DNA of 64,000 nt from Elainella sp. Prado103 (GCA_025454395.1 JALOOM010000021.1:62001-126000); one strand, 5' to 3'; counted from the stretch's first letter, positions 45,846 to 55,838 are shown. A program made the numbers and translations. Notes: generated from the letters alone by a model not told the origin.

Positions 45846-46568
45846 ATGAAGACCTTAATCAACTGGAATCTCGATCGAAGCTTATCCAATATCCTCCCCA
45901 CAGCTCAAGCGCCCCACCTGAGTGCATTCCACCTGAGTACGAAATTGCCACAATCGTCTCAACCGCGATCGTCTCAACCGCAACCATTAATGCAGCTCAT
46001 GCAGCTCATGCCAATCAACTGGCGAACGATCGGGCTAGCACTGCTGTTTACCCTGCCCGCTGGTGCCGTATTTGCCAATCCTCAACCCGCTCCACTGGTT
46101 ACCCAACGCCATAGCCCTGAATCATTTGAGTCAGCCTATCGTTATCAGTGTGACGGTGACTCCAGCTTTGTGGCGCGCTACGGAGAGGGACGCGCCGAGT
46201 TGATGTTGGGGCGGCAGAGAATTCGCCTTCCTCAAGTTCGATCGGCATCGGGAGCCCAATATTCAGATGGCACCATTTTATTGGTGACCAAAGGGAATGA
46301 GGCATTTTTGGAAATTAACCAAGTGCGTACCCATGCCGACTGTGTTGGAGAAAGGGTAGAAATGGCGACACCAGCCCCCATTTCACCTCGACCAAGTTCT
46401 AGACCGCGCCCTTATCCTCACACTCCTGCTCCGCAAGCAACCCCAGTTGCTCCTCCCGAACCTGCGCCTACGGCTACACCGCCCGCCTCTACCCTATCTC
46501 CCACGCCTGATGCTAGACCGATCGATCCAGCAGAACCCGTAGAACAGCCTGTGCGAGGAATGTGGTAG
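45846..46568 (+). CDS. Exported MliC-domain protein (lysozyme-inhibitor-like)
   Basis: The 240-residue frame contains a signal segment (TIGLALLFTLPAGAVFANP). An MliC-type domain follows: YRYQCDGDSSFVARYGEGRA, then SASGAQYSDGTILLVTKGNE and a second Cys in THADCVG. MliC proteins inhibit C-type lysozyme, and the two Cys would form its disulfide. The Pro-rich C-terminal ~70 residues are low complexity. Start choice is unsure: 45846 has AGGA 9 bp upstream but leaves a long pre-signal region; an ATG at 45990 or 46008 would give a normal signal peptide. Confidence 0.72.
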   Translation: MKTLINWNLDRSLSNILPTAQAPHLSAFHLSTKLPQSSQPRSSQPQPLMQLMQLMPINWRTIGLALLFTLPAGAVFANPQPAPLVTQRHSPESFESAYRYQCDGDSSFVARYGEGRAELMLGRQRIRLPQVRSASGAQYSDGTILLVTKGNEAFLEINQVRTHADCVGERVEMATPAPISPRPSSRPRPYPHTPAPQATPVAPPEPAPTATPPASTLSPTPDARPIDPAEPVEQPVRGMW

Positions 46569-46891
46569 TTCGTTGAATCAACAGGCTTGTTCGAGATAGG
46601 GATCGCAGAGTCATGCTGTCAATGCCGATGATGCTGGTGTGATTGAGGTGATGGCTAATCTGGTGATGGCTAATCTGGTGATGGCTACACTAAAGTAGCT
46701 CAGAACATGCATTCAGCCCGATCGCTCTGGCTCATCGGCAAGCCACCCGGAAATATTTTAATGAATCTGCCCCACCTCTACCTTTTTTGAGTAAAGTTAA
46801 GAGCGTCTTGGCGATTTTTTTGACCTCGCTCGTATGCTTTGCTTTTTTCTTTTGATTTAGTATATTTGTACTAAGTTCTTGTGGGCAGCCT
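46569..46891. other. Leader of smc with a small tandem repeat
   Basis: No gene is seen. A 15-bp unit ggtgatggctaatct is repeated at 46647, 46662 and partly at 46677. Confidence 0.5.
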
Positions 46892-49800
46892 GTGTATATC
46901 AAACGTGTTGAGCTAACCAACTTCAAATCCTTTGGAGGGACGACGGATGTGCCCTTGCTGCCAGGATTTACTGTGATTTCCGGGCCAAACGGTTCGGGCA
47001 AGTCCAACATTCTGGATGCACTCTTATTCGCCTTAGGGTTGTCCAGTTCAAAAGGAATGCGGGCAGAGCGATTACCGGATCTGGTCAATCAAACCCAGGC
47101 GAGTCGAGTCCGATCGATGGTAGAGGCCAGTGTCACGGTTACATTTGCCCTGGATGAAGCTGATCAACAACGGGCTCAATCTGATGAAGCAGAGCAGAAA
47201 CTGGCCGAGATCCGCGAGTCAGATGCTCCACAAGCGGACGGGGATCCTCAGCACTCCCCTAATCTCAATCATCCTGACCGTGATCCGGAAGAGGACGATC
47301 GAGCAATTCGTGCTGACACCATTCAGCTAGAGCCCGCTGCTCCTGCTCAGCCCTCTGACGCTCCCAATGGGCACACTGGATCCAATCATGGCGATGGTTC
47401 TCATCATGGGGCAGGAACCCCGATCGTGCTGCATCCCTTGTTAGAGTGGTCGGTAACGCGCAAACTGCGAGTGACACAGCAGGGCACCTACACCTCCAGC
47501 TATTTAATGAATGGGCAGCCCTGCACCCTGACGGAATTGCATGAGCAACTCCATAAATTTCGAGTTTATCCAGAGGGCTACAATGTCGTTTTGCAGGGGG
47601 ATGTCACCAGTATCATCTCGATGAATCCGCGCGAACGACGGGAAATTATTGATGAACTGGCTGGAGTAGCCGCCTTCGATCGCAAAATTGATCAGGCGAA
47701 AGGCAAGCTAGATGCAGTCAAGGAGCGCGAGGAAAAGTTTCGGATTGTCGAGCGTGAACTCATTGCCCAGCGTGATCGCCTCGCTCAGGATCGGCTCAAG
47801 GCAGAAAAATATCAGCGACTGCGGGCAGAATTGCAAAACAAGTCTCAGTGGGAGGCTGTGCTCCTGTGGCAAAGCCAGGCGAAACAAGCGGAACAGATAC
47901 AACATCAAATTACGGCAGGCGATCAGGCAACGAAGGAACTGGCCGATCGGTTGACCAATATGGCAGAGGAGATTCGCCAGGCCACGATTGGACTGGATCA
48001 GCTCAATCAACGAGTCAAAGCCCTTGGGGAAGATGAGTTATTGGCGTTTCAGGCTACATTAGCCAGCCGAGAAGCCGAGTTGCGACAGATGCAGCGGCAG
48101 CAACAGGAGTTAACCACCGCCCAGTCTGACATCGACCAGAAACTGGAGCACACTCAACAGGAAATTCAAGCTCAACTGCGGCAATTAGCAGAGTTGGAAC
48201 GGGACAAGCAGCAGGTGACTGCTGAGGATTTAGTCAAATTGCGATCGGCGCGAGATCAGGCACAACAGGAATTAGATCAGCAACGAGAGTCTGCTAACCA
48301 AATTGCGGCTGCTTCCGATGCTTGGGTGCAAGAACAGGCGGCCCTACGACGACAAATTGAGGCATTACAGCAGTCGATCGATCCCCAACGCACTGAACAG
48401 GCTCGGCTGCAAGAGCGGGCGGCCCAATTACAGCTCAAAATTCAGGAACAAACTGAGGCGATCAGTGCTTTAACCCAGGAGATTGCCGATCGACAAACGC
48501 AGCGCAACCAGATTGAAGCCCAACTGATTACCACCATTCAAGAGATTACCGAGCTGGAAAGTGCGGCCAATGCGGCTGAACGGGAACTGCAAATGCAACA
48601 AGAGACGCAAACCCGCTTGTTGCAAGAACAGCGAGACAAGCAGCGCCAACTGGATAAGCTGGAAACCCAGGCACAGATGATGCGCGAAACTCAAGGCACG
48701 GGGATCAGCCAAGTCTTGATCGAAGCAGGGTTGCCGGGAATTTGCGGTCTGATTGCCGAATTGGGGCGGGTAGATGCCCAATATCAGTTGGCTCTGGAAA
48801 TTGCGGCGGGAGCCCGCTTGAGCTATCTCGTCGTAGAAGATGATGGGATTGCGGCGGCTGGGATCGAGCTATTGAAGCGCCAGCGAGCTGGACGAGCCAC
48901 CTTCTTGCCGCTCAACAAAATTCGAGCTTCGGTGAATCTGCTGCCGAAGTGGAATCGCCCGGAAGGGCTGATCGATTATGCCGCCAATTTAATCGACTGC
49001 GACGATCGTTATCGTGAGGTGTTCGCCTATGTATTTGGTAGCACAGTGGTGTTCTCCTCCCTGGAGCTAGCACGACGGCAAATGGGGCAATATCGGATGG
49101 TCACCCTAGACGGGGAGTTGCTAGAAACCAGTGGTGCGATGACGGGAGGCAGCCTGACCAACCGGCAAGGCACTTTGCATTTTGGAACAGTAGAGGCGGC
49201 TGAATCAGCAGAGGCAGTAGCTTTGCGCGATCGTCTCCAGCAAATTGGTCAAATCTTAGGTCGTTGTGAACAGGCAATTCTCAAAGCGAGTCAAGACTTG
49301 AAAGCTCGTTCTCAAGCGCTGGCAGAAGCGAAACAAACCCAGCGTACAGTTCAGATGCAGGTTGAGCAATTGCAGACGCAGTTGGTGGGGTTGATTGCGC
49401 AGGAAGGTCAGCTCCGGACTCAATTCGTCCAAAATACCCAGGAATTGAGTACGGCCGAAGCTCGCCTCGCCACACTAGAGCATGAGTTACCCCGTCAGGA
49501 AGCCAATCTGCAACAACAACGTCAAACTTTGCTGGAACTTGAGCAGTCCCAAACCCACAGTGAATGGCAGCAGTTACAAGCGGCGATCCGTCAGCAAGAA
49601 GCCCAGCTCAACCAACGGCAACTTGCTCTACAGGCTGCCGAACAGCGCCTTCGGGATCTGGAACAGCAACAGCAGCGGGTGGAACAAAAGATTGAGCAGT
49701 CCCAGCAGCGAGTGGAAGAGTATCGCCTCCAGCAGAGAACCCAGTTGCAGCAGCAAACCCAGTTAGTTGTCCAAATAGAAATGCTGACAACTCAAATTAC

Positions 49801-50704
49801 TGAAACGCAAGCGGCTTTAGCAGCTCTTGATCAAACCTTGGCGGCCGAAAAACAGGAGCGCGATCGAGCAGAACGGCAGTTGCGCGAGCAACAAACCCAA
49901 TATCAACAGTTGGAATGGCAGCGGCAAAAGTTGGTAGAAACCCAGCAAACTCGACGGCAGGAATTGGCCGCATTGCAAGAACAATTGGTCGCTCAGCGGG
50001 CTGAGTTACCCGATCCCCTCCCAGACATTCCTGCCGAAACGGATCTGGCCGCTTTGCAACATGAATTGCGATCCTTGCAAAAACGGCTGCAAGCGATGGA
50101 ACCCGTCAATATGCTGGCTTTAGAAGAATATGAACGTACTCAAACTCGTCTAGAAGAGTTGAGCCAGAAGCTAGCCACCTTGGATGAAGAGCGGACAGAA
50201 CTATTGCTGCGGATCGAAAACTTTACAACGTTGAGACGGCGAGCTTTTAAAGAAGCCTTTGATGCAGTCAATATTAACTTCCAGGGCATTTTTGCTGAGT
50301 TATCCGATGGAGATGGCTACTTACAGCTAGACGATCCCCAAGATCCGTTTGCCGGTGGCTTAAATTTGGTGGCTCATCCGAAGGGGAAGCCAGTCCGTCG
50401 TCTCGCTTCCATGTCGGGGGGCGAGAAATCCCTCACTGCCCTCAGCTTCATTTTTGCCTTACAGCGCTATCGTCCGTCGCCCTTTTATGCCTTCGATGAG
50501 GTAGACATGTTTTTGGACGGGGCAAATGTGGAGCGATTAGCTAGAATGATTAAACACCAGGCCCAACAAGCCCAGTTTATTGTCGTGAGTCTCCGGCGAC
50601 CGATGATTGAATCGGCTGAGCGGACGATCGGAGTCACTCAAGCTCGTGGAGCCTACACTCAAGTTCTGGGCTTGAGCTTACAGCCCCAGAGTGCTTCTGG
50701 CTAA
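46892..50704 (+). CDS. smc: Chromosome segregation protein SMC
   Basis: SMC is the ATPase that, with ScpA/ScpB, organises and segregates the chromosome. The 1270 residues show an N-terminal head with Walker A GPNGSGKSN (31-39), long coiled coils, a hinge at ~600-755 (ISQVLIEAGLPGICGLIAEL, AAGARLSYLVVEDD), then the C-terminal head with signature LASMSGGEKSLTALSF (~1172) and Walker B FYAFDEVDMFLDGANVERL (~1200). The start is GTG at 46892. Unusual is an acidic, Asp/Glu/His-rich insert at ~86-178 in the N-terminal head. scpA and scpB are not in the window. Confidence 0.95.
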   Translation: MYIKRVELTNFKSFGGTTDVPLLPGFTVISGPNGSGKSNILDALLFALGLSSSKGMRAERLPDLVNQTQASRVRSMVEASVTVTFALDEADQQRAQSDEAEQKLAEIRESDAPQADGDPQHSPNLNHPDRDPEEDDRAIRADTIQLEPAAPAQPSDAPNGHTGSNHGDGSHHGAGTPIVLHPLLEWSVTRKLRVTQQGTYTSSYLMNGQPCTLTELHEQLHKFRVYPEGYNVVLQGDVTSIISMNPRERREIIDELAGVAAFDRKIDQAKGKLDAVKEREEKFRIVERELIAQRDRLAQDRLKAEKYQRLRAELQNKSQWEAVLLWQSQAKQAEQIQHQITAGDQATKELADRLTNMAEEIRQATIGLDQLNQRVKALGEDELLAFQATLASREAELRQMQRQQQELTTAQSDIDQKLEHTQQEIQAQLRQLAELERDKQQVTAEDLVKLRSARDQAQQELDQQRESANQIAAASDAWVQEQAALRRQIEALQQSIDPQRTEQARLQERAAQLQLKIQEQTEAISALTQEIADRQTQRNQIEAQLITTIQEITELESAANAAERELQMQQETQTRLLQEQRDKQRQLDKLETQAQMMRETQGTGISQVLIEAGLPGICGLIAELGRVDAQYQLALEIAAGARLSYLVVEDDGIAAAGIELLKRQRAGRATFLPLNKIRASVNLLPKWNRPEGLIDYAANLIDCDDRYREVFAYVFGSTVVFSSLELARRQMGQYRMVTLDGELLETSGAMTGGSLTNRQGTLHFGTVEAAESAEAVALRDRLQQIGQILGRCEQAILKASQDLKARSQALAEAKQTQRTVQMQVEQLQTQLVGLIAQEGQLRTQFVQNTQELSTAEARLATLEHELPRQEANLQQQRQTLLELEQSQTHSEWQQLQAAIRQQEAQLNQRQLALQAAEQRLRDLEQQQQRVEQKIEQSQQRVEEYRLQQRTQLQQQTQLVVQIEMLTTQITETQAALAALDQTLAAEKQERDRAERQLREQQTQYQQLEWQRQKLVETQQTRRQELAALQEQLVAQRAELPDPLPDIPAETDLAALQHELRSLQKRLQAMEPVNMLALEEYERTQTRLEELSQKLATLDEERTELLLRIENFTTLRRRAFKEAFDAVNINFQGIFAELSDGDGYLQLDDPQDPFAGGLNLVAHPKGKPVRRLASMSGGEKSLTALSFIFALQRYRPSPFYAFDEVDMFLDGANVERLARMIKHQAQQAQFIVVSLRRPMIESAERTIGVTQARGAYTQVLGLSLQPQSASG

Positions 50705-50839
50705 GAGATGGCGATGAGAAGAAATAGCATCCCGTTGGTTAACCTGGGCTATTGTAATCTTAATTAATATTGACATTGATCGTATCGGGATTAGTTGTCG
50801 ATTAGTATCTTAAGACCGATCCGAGATCAGGACTCGAAC

Positions 50840-51823
50840 ATGACGGAACAACAGTATTGGCAACGATCGGATTTGATGGGCACTCAGATCATTACTCGCA
50901 CCGGGGGCAAGCGGCTCGGAGTCGTGAGTCAGCTCTGGGTGGATGTCGATCGGCGGGAAGTAGTCGCGATTGGGGTACGAGAAAGCATGTTGTCTGGCGT
51001 GCTGTCGAATATCCAGCAGACCATGCTGCTGACCAGTGTGCGGCAGATTGGCGATGTGATTTTGGTGGATGATGACAATGTATTTGAAGACGACTTCAAT
51101 GACGAAGTCTACAGCAATCTGATCAACAGTGAGGTGATCACAGAGGCTGGGGAACCTTTGGGCAAAGTGCGAGGATTTAAGTTTGATGCTCAGGATGGCC
51201 GGATTGAGTCGATCGTGATTGCTTCGATTGGTCTCCCGCAGATTCCGGATCAGCTCATTAGCACCTACGAACTGGCGATGGAAGAAGTAGTCAGCAGTGG
51301 TCCCGATCGATTGATTGTGTTTGAAGGTGCAGAAGAGAAACTCAGCCAGTTGACGGTCGGTTTACTAGAACGGATTGGCATTGGCAAGCCACCTTGGGAT
51401 CGGGGCGAAGAAGAGGATTATGGAGCCCCGATCAAGACAGAAAATCAACTCAATTCTGGGCTGAATACTCCGATCGAGCCCATCCAGCAACAGCGTCGAG
51501 TACCTGTCGTACAAGAAACCTGGGACGACGATCATTGGGAAGCCGCTCAACCACGTCAGCAAATGCGAGCCATGCAGCAAGAGCTACCGCTTGAGGAAGA
51601 ATCGAACTGGAATGACGATGATACTTACGAAACCGTACCTTACGAGACCGTTCCCTATGAAGCAGGGCGATCGGAAGCTCAAACGGTAGAACTGGCGGCC
51701 GATGAAGATGTAACGAAAGATGCCTGGGAAGATGATGAGAATCCTACCCCCTATCGTGCGCCTCAAGTGAACTTGCCAGAGCGCAAGCGCGTTGTGGAAT
51801 ACGAAGAAGAAACGGACTATTAG
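50840..51823 (+). CDS. PRC-barrel domain protein with acidic tail
   Basis: This is a 327-residue protein. Two PRC-barrel domains are visible: residues ~8-80 (RSDLMGTQIITRTGGKRLGV, WVDVDRREVVAIGVR) and ~95-175 (LINSEVITEAGEPLGKVRGF, GRIESIVIASIG). The C-terminal ~140 residues are acidic, rich in Asp, Glu and Gln, and carry a repeated ETVPYE motif (YETVPYETVPYEAG). PRC barrels occur in RNA-processing (RimM) and photosynthetic proteins. The ATG at 50840 follows an AGGAC. The function is unknown; it may share a transcript with smc ~135 bp upstream. Confidence 0.85.
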   Translation: MTEQQYWQRSDLMGTQIITRTGGKRLGVVSQLWVDVDRREVVAIGVRESMLSGVLSNIQQTMLLTSVRQIGDVILVDDDNVFEDDFNDEVYSNLINSEVITEAGEPLGKVRGFKFDAQDGRIESIVIASIGLPQIPDQLISTYELAMEEVVSSGPDRLIVFEGAEEKLSQLTVGLLERIGIGKPPWDRGEEEDYGAPIKTENQLNSGLNTPIEPIQQQRRVPVVQETWDDDHWEAAQPRQQMRAMQQELPLEEESNWNDDDTYETVPYETVPYEAGRSEAQTVELAADEDVTKDAWEDDENPTPYRAPQVNLPERKRVVEYEEETDY

Positions 51824-51831
51824 GTTGAGGC

Positions 51832-51873
51832 GCTCAAGCTGAGTCCTATCTAGTCGGCCGATCGAGCTTGAGC
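51832..51873. terminator. 9-bp inverted repeat between the convergent PRC-barrel and kaiC genes
   Basis: GCTCAAGCT (51832-51840) is perfectly complementary to AGCTTGAGC (51865-51873) over a 24-nt loop. It lies between the stops at 51823 and 51911, so it may end transcription from both sides. No T-run follows. Confidence 0.5.
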
Positions 51874-51910
51874 CAGACAGCTCCTGCCGAGTTGCCGAGC
51901 CAAGTGCTGG

Positions 51911-53473
51911 CTACTCTTCATCTGAGGATTTTTCCTGGAACCCTCGCACAATCCGGGCCAGTTCATTTTTTTCATCCACGCTGGCTCGGGTTGGTGATCC
52001 GCTGATGATCCGCTCAAAGTTACGGAATGAGTCTTTAATTTCGGGGCCATCACCACTAATAATATACTCTCGAATCCCCTTATCATGGGCTGATCCCCGC
52101 ATCTTAAACACGTTGATTGCACGAGCCATTTCACCGCGAATTTCCACGTACTGCAACAGAAGAATGGTGTCCGTGATCGTGGAAATGTGAGAATCCGTAA
52201 TGGAATGGGAGCCCATAAACTGATCCGTGGTGTTCGTGAAGAAGCCGGTGATTTCCTCCTGTTTGGCAAACCCAGTGACACCGATCACAAATTGGCGAAA
52301 GGCATTATTACTGACCCCCCTGGCTAAGGCAGAGAGAGAATCGATCGCAATCCGAGAAGGTTTAAATTCAGAAATCTCTGATTTAATAATTTGCAAATGG
52401 TCTTCTAGACCAGCCGACTCAGGATAGGCGCAGATGATTTTGAGTAGCCCCTGCTGCTCCAACTCTTCAAAGTCGATCCCCCAGGAATAGGCGTTTCGAG
52501 AAAGCTGGGCGCGTGATTCTTCGTAGGCAAACAAGAGGGCGCGTTCATTCACCCGGCAGCCATCCTGCAAAAATTTGCTCACCAACAGAGTCTTGCCCGT
52601 TCCGGTTGCGCCGGTCGCCAAAATAATCGAATCTTTGAAGAAGCCGCCACCACACATTTCGTCTAAAGTTTTCACCCCGGAAGAGACGCGCACATTGGAT
52701 GATCGCTGGGTCAGACGCATGGCTCCCAAAGGGAAGATATTAATGCCATTATTGGTAATCGTGAAGGGATATTCCCCTTTCATATGGGTGGTGCCCCGTA
52801 GTTTGAGAATTTCTACCGTACGACGACGGCGTTCTCCTTCTAGGACGTTACGGACGATCACCACATTGTCAGACACAAATTCTTCCACCCCAAACCGCGC
52901 CACCGGTCCATACTCTTCGATCCGCTCGGTGGTCATGATCGTAGTTGCCCCTACCTGCTTCAGGCGAGCCACCAGCCGAAAAATCTCACGCCGTACCACT
53001 GAAGCAGCATCATACTGCTGAAAGACGGCTGTCACTGAGTCGATCGAGACCCGTTTGGCTTTATATTTACGGATCGCGTATTGAATTCGTTCGATCAGAG
53101 CCGAGAGATCAAAACTGCCGATCACATCTTGCCCTTCCGGATCCGGTGAAGCATCCAGGATAAACAGCTTGCCTTCATCGACTAACTGTTGGAGGTTCCA
53201 GCCAAAGCTGTAGGCGTTTTTAATAATGTCGGCTGGGGACTCTTCAAAGGTGACAAACACACCCGGTTCATCAAACTGGGTGATGCCATTATAAAGAAAT
53301 TGCGTTGCCAACAGTGTTTTTCCGGTACCAGAAGTCCCGCTCACTAGCGTGGTTCGACCGATCGGCAACCCACCATGGCTGATGTCATCAAATCCCTCGA
53401 TCAGAGTGCGGATTTTTCGCACACCAGTGACGGCGGTGGGTAAATTCTGTTCATCCGGGCTGGCTTGGGTCAT
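51911..53473 (-). CDS. kaiC: Circadian clock protein KaiC
   Basis: KaiC is the hexameric ATPase, autokinase and autophosphatase at the core of the cyanobacterial clock. Both RecA-like domains are present: CI with P-loop GTSGTGKT (46-53) and CII with GATGTGKT (~287-294). The phosphorylation sites fall at Ser431 and Thr432 in SHISTITDT, the same numbering as in Synechococcus elongatus. The C-terminal A-loop and KaiA-binding tail (ERIISGSPTRASVDEKNELA) are intact. The length is 520 residues. kaiB lies 571 bp upstream, further than in S. elongatus. Confidence 0.97.
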   Translation of the reverse strand: MTQASPDEQNLPTAVTGVRKIRTLIEGFDDISHGGLPIGRTTLVSGTSGTGKTLLATQFLYNGITQFDEPGVFVTFEESPADIIKNAYSFGWNLQQLVDEGKLFILDASPDPEGQDVIGSFDLSALIERIQYAIRKYKAKRVSIDSVTAVFQQYDAASVVRREIFRLVARLKQVGATTIMTTERIEEYGPVARFGVEEFVSDNVVIVRNVLEGERRRRTVEILKLRGTTHMKGEYPFTITNNGINIFPLGAMRLTQRSSNVRVSSGVKTLDEMCGGGFFKDSIILATGATGTGKTLLVSKFLQDGCRVNERALLFAYEESRAQLSRNAYSWGIDFEELEQQGLLKIICAYPESAGLEDHLQIIKSEISEFKPSRIAIDSLSALARGVSNNAFRQFVIGVTGFAKQEEITGFFTNTTDQFMGSHSITDSHISTITDTILLLQYVEIRGEMARAINVFKMRGSAHDKGIREYIISGDGPEIKDSFRNFERIISGSPTRASVDEKNELARIVRGFQEKSSDEE

Positions 53474-54044
53474 GGGTGATCGTAACCTTTACTTTTCTGA
53501 ACTGAATCTGATATTGACAACAAATGTTGACAAATTCTTGGATACTGGTGTGAGTACAAGCAGGGTTGCAATCGGTGGGTGAGAGAAGTCCGAGAGTCAG
53601 TCCGAACCTGGCGAGTTAAAATTTTGCCAACTTGAATGACCTAGACCGCTCAATCAATCAACCTGCTTGAAGGATAAAAATCAAGCTATAGCGATCCTAT
53701 GAGTAGTCAGGGCAGGCTGCCTATGCATTATACGTCGGATGTGAAACCTGAAAACCTTGTCTAGCTTGATTTCGGCAGTCTATCTGCATAAACGCAGCCC
53801 TGTGTTTGCCTAATTCCTGATAACTGAGAGTTTACTTGTACAGAACTTATACAGGATCTTTGGGCAGGATCTATGGAAACAGTTCAAACAATCGAGATCG
53901 TCAAGGATGGGCTCAGGGGGCAGAGTCCAGGGCGATGAGGGCATCTCAAAGCAGAGTCGGTGGCAGCAGCCTGAAATCTAACTGAAATCTAACTGAAATC
54001 TAACTGAAATCTAAGATCAATGAATTTGAGACTCGATCGAATGA
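53474..54044. other. Long kaiB-kaiC spacer
   Basis: No gene is seen in this 571-bp spacer. It contains a two-copy ttgacaa motif near 53513 and 53529, a short palindrome CAACA-AA-TGTTG, and a tandem array next to kaiB (53971-54014). A separate kaiC promoter may lie here. Confidence 0.5.
53971..54014. repeat. 11-bp tandem repeat downstream of kaiB, four copies
   Basis: ctgaaatctaa is repeated four times without interruption, starting 31 bp past the kaiB stop codon. Confidence 0.95.
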
Positions 54045-54365
54045 TTAGTGAGACTCTTCGTTATCTTCCTCTTGCAACTCGTCATAAAGTAGGTCTAGCC
54101 CAATCAAAACTCGTTCTCGATCAGATAAATCCCCAATAATCTTCCGAACAGGGGGCGGCAAAATTTTGGCTAGGGTAGGCGTTGCCAAAATTTTGTCCTC
54201 TTCTGCAAGCTGTGGATTTTTGAGCACATCAATCACTTTGAGGGCGTAAACTCCTTGAAACTCCTTTTCCAGAATGTTGTTCAGCGTTTTGAGGGCACGC
54301 ACTGAGTTCGGAGTGTTGCCTGCCACGTAAAGCTTGAGGATGTAGGTTTTTTTCAATGGACTCAT
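54045..54365 (-). CDS. kaiB: Circadian clock protein KaiB
   Basis: KaiB is the fold-switching clock protein that binds KaiC at night, sequesters KaiA and signals to the output kinases. The 106 residues start [20 protein letters not shown] and contain the thioredoxin-like core with [20 protein letters not shown], followed by the acidic C-terminus of clock KaiBs. This fits clock-type KaiB and not a KaiB-like paralogue. The ATG at 54365 is chosen from family length; no Shine-Dalgarno precedes it. kaiA lies 108 bp upstream on the same strand. Confidence 0.97.
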   Translation of the reverse strand: MSPLKKTYILKLYVAGNTPNSVRALKTLNNILEKEFQGVYALKVIDVLKNPQLAEEDKILATPTLAKILPPPVRKIIGDLSDRERVLIGLDLLYDELQEEDNEESH

Positions 54366-54473
54366 GGAGGAGCAGAGAAGAACGCAAAGGGTAAAGGGCC
54401 GACAAGCTATCTTACTGGGATCCCACCCAGTCAATTCAATCCAGAAATACCCTACAGATAAAGTAGCAGGAAT

Positions 54474-55328
54474 CTATGATTCTCGTGGAATCGATCGACG
54501 GTACATCTCGCATAGGTGCGCTAGGGTGTCGATCAGGGTCAATCGATAATCCAATAGGATCTCATCATTCCGACCTTCCAGCCTGAGTTGTTTGGCAAAC
54601 TCATCCATCAGCTCCATGTGAATTTCCACAACTTGGGAAATTGGCACATCGGCAAAAAAAGCGATATTAACAAAATTATCGATCTTTTCGTTGAGGTGAG
54701 CCTCACGGGTGGAAAAGTATGCCAAGATAATTTCGCGATAGTCGGCTTTCAGTTGGCGCAACAATTCTTCGCGCTGAAGCGGAGTCATGTGACGCAAAAA
54801 GTTTTGAGGATTTCGTTTGTAGTAAACACCAAGATAGTCGAGCCGCTCCTTCAGCTTCTCGGCCAAACGCAGTTGTTGCGCCATCAACCGATGGGATAGT
54901 GAAGACTCTGAGGAAACCGCATCCTCTGGTATAACCGGATCGGGCTGAAGTTGGATAAATTTACTGATTGCTTGATCGATCGTCAGTCGGAGCTGGTTGA
55001 TTTGGGTAGTGGGCAGAGCAAGCAAGGCAGGATGATAAGCAAAACGGAAGGTTTCACCCACTGGCTCCACAATCACAGTGGGAATAAAAATAGCTTGGCG
55101 ATGTAAGCCGTCGAATAGGGTTTGCAGCTCTGGAATGGCTTGAACCACCAAACAATCGACATGAGCCGACCGCAAATAATCTAAGGTAGATTCTGGATCG
55201 CCAAATTGATGGCAAATATAGTGGTCTGAGCGGGTTTCAGCCTGATCCGTCTCTCCTAGATACGGAGAGAGCAATTGCGTAAACTCATCAGAGCCAGTCA
55301 AAATACAAATTGAGAGAACAGATCGCAA
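54474..55328 (-). CDS. kaiA: Circadian clock protein KaiA (full length, TTG start)
   Basis: KaiA stimulates KaiC autophosphorylation by binding its A-loops. This is a long-form KaiA: an N-terminal pseudo-receiver domain (residues ~1-135) and the C-terminal four-helix dimer domain (YLGVYYKRNPQNFLRHM, FFADVPISQVVEIHMELMDE, LAHLCEMYRRSIPRES). No ATG lies in a suitable place. The TTG at 55328 gives 284 residues, the length of the S. elongatus protein; another TTG at 55367 would add 13. It heads the kaiABC order. Confidence 0.93.
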   Translation of the reverse strand: MRSVLSICILTGSDEFTQLLSPYLGETDQAETRSDHYICHQFGDPESTLDYLRSAHVDCLVVQAIPELQTLFDGLHRQAIFIPTVIVEPVGETFRFAYHPALLALPTTQINQLRLTIDQAISKFIQLQPDPVIPEDAVSSESSLSHRLMAQQLRLAEKLKERLDYLGVYYKRNPQNFLRHMTPLQREELLRQLKADYREIILAYFSTREAHLNEKIDNFVNIAFFADVPISQVVEIHMELMDEFAKQLRLEGRNDEILLDYRLTLIDTLAHLCEMYRRSIPRES

Positions 55329-55790
55329 GGTCGGGGGAAAGGTGTTAAAGGTACGCCTACAGTACAAATATAGTCTGGAACGCGAATATAGTCCGGAGCC
55401 AGTTCAGTTAAAGCAATTGCAGCCCGGAATCCCTAGCGTCAGAGAGAAATCAGCGAGAGTCGCATGATGCCAGTCGCCTCATTGCTATTGTGGCGATCGA
55501 TCTGCCAAACCTGATGGTTCTGGATCGACGCTTTAACTAACGCCTGAATCGATCGCCGATAGCTGCCAGCGATCTTAGTCGAGAGAACCGGGATATCAAA
55601 CCTGTCGGACAAAACCTGGAAAACGGCTGGATGGATCGCTTGAAGCTCGCTTGACGAGAGGATTACAGTGGAATAAGTGATATAGAAATGTCAATAGCCC
55701 TAAAAATTCTTAACACTTATTGTAATTGAAAAAGCGCTTTTCACTCTAGCGAACCAGTCATAATTGATGGAAAGACTCAGGACTTCGATC

Positions 55791-55838
55791 GCTTTCCTTG
55801 CCATCTGCTTTCCTTGCCATCTGCTTTCCTTGCCATCT
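55791..55838. repeat. 16-bp tandem repeat, three copies
   Basis: gctttccttgccatct is repeated three times exactly. Confidence 0.93.
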
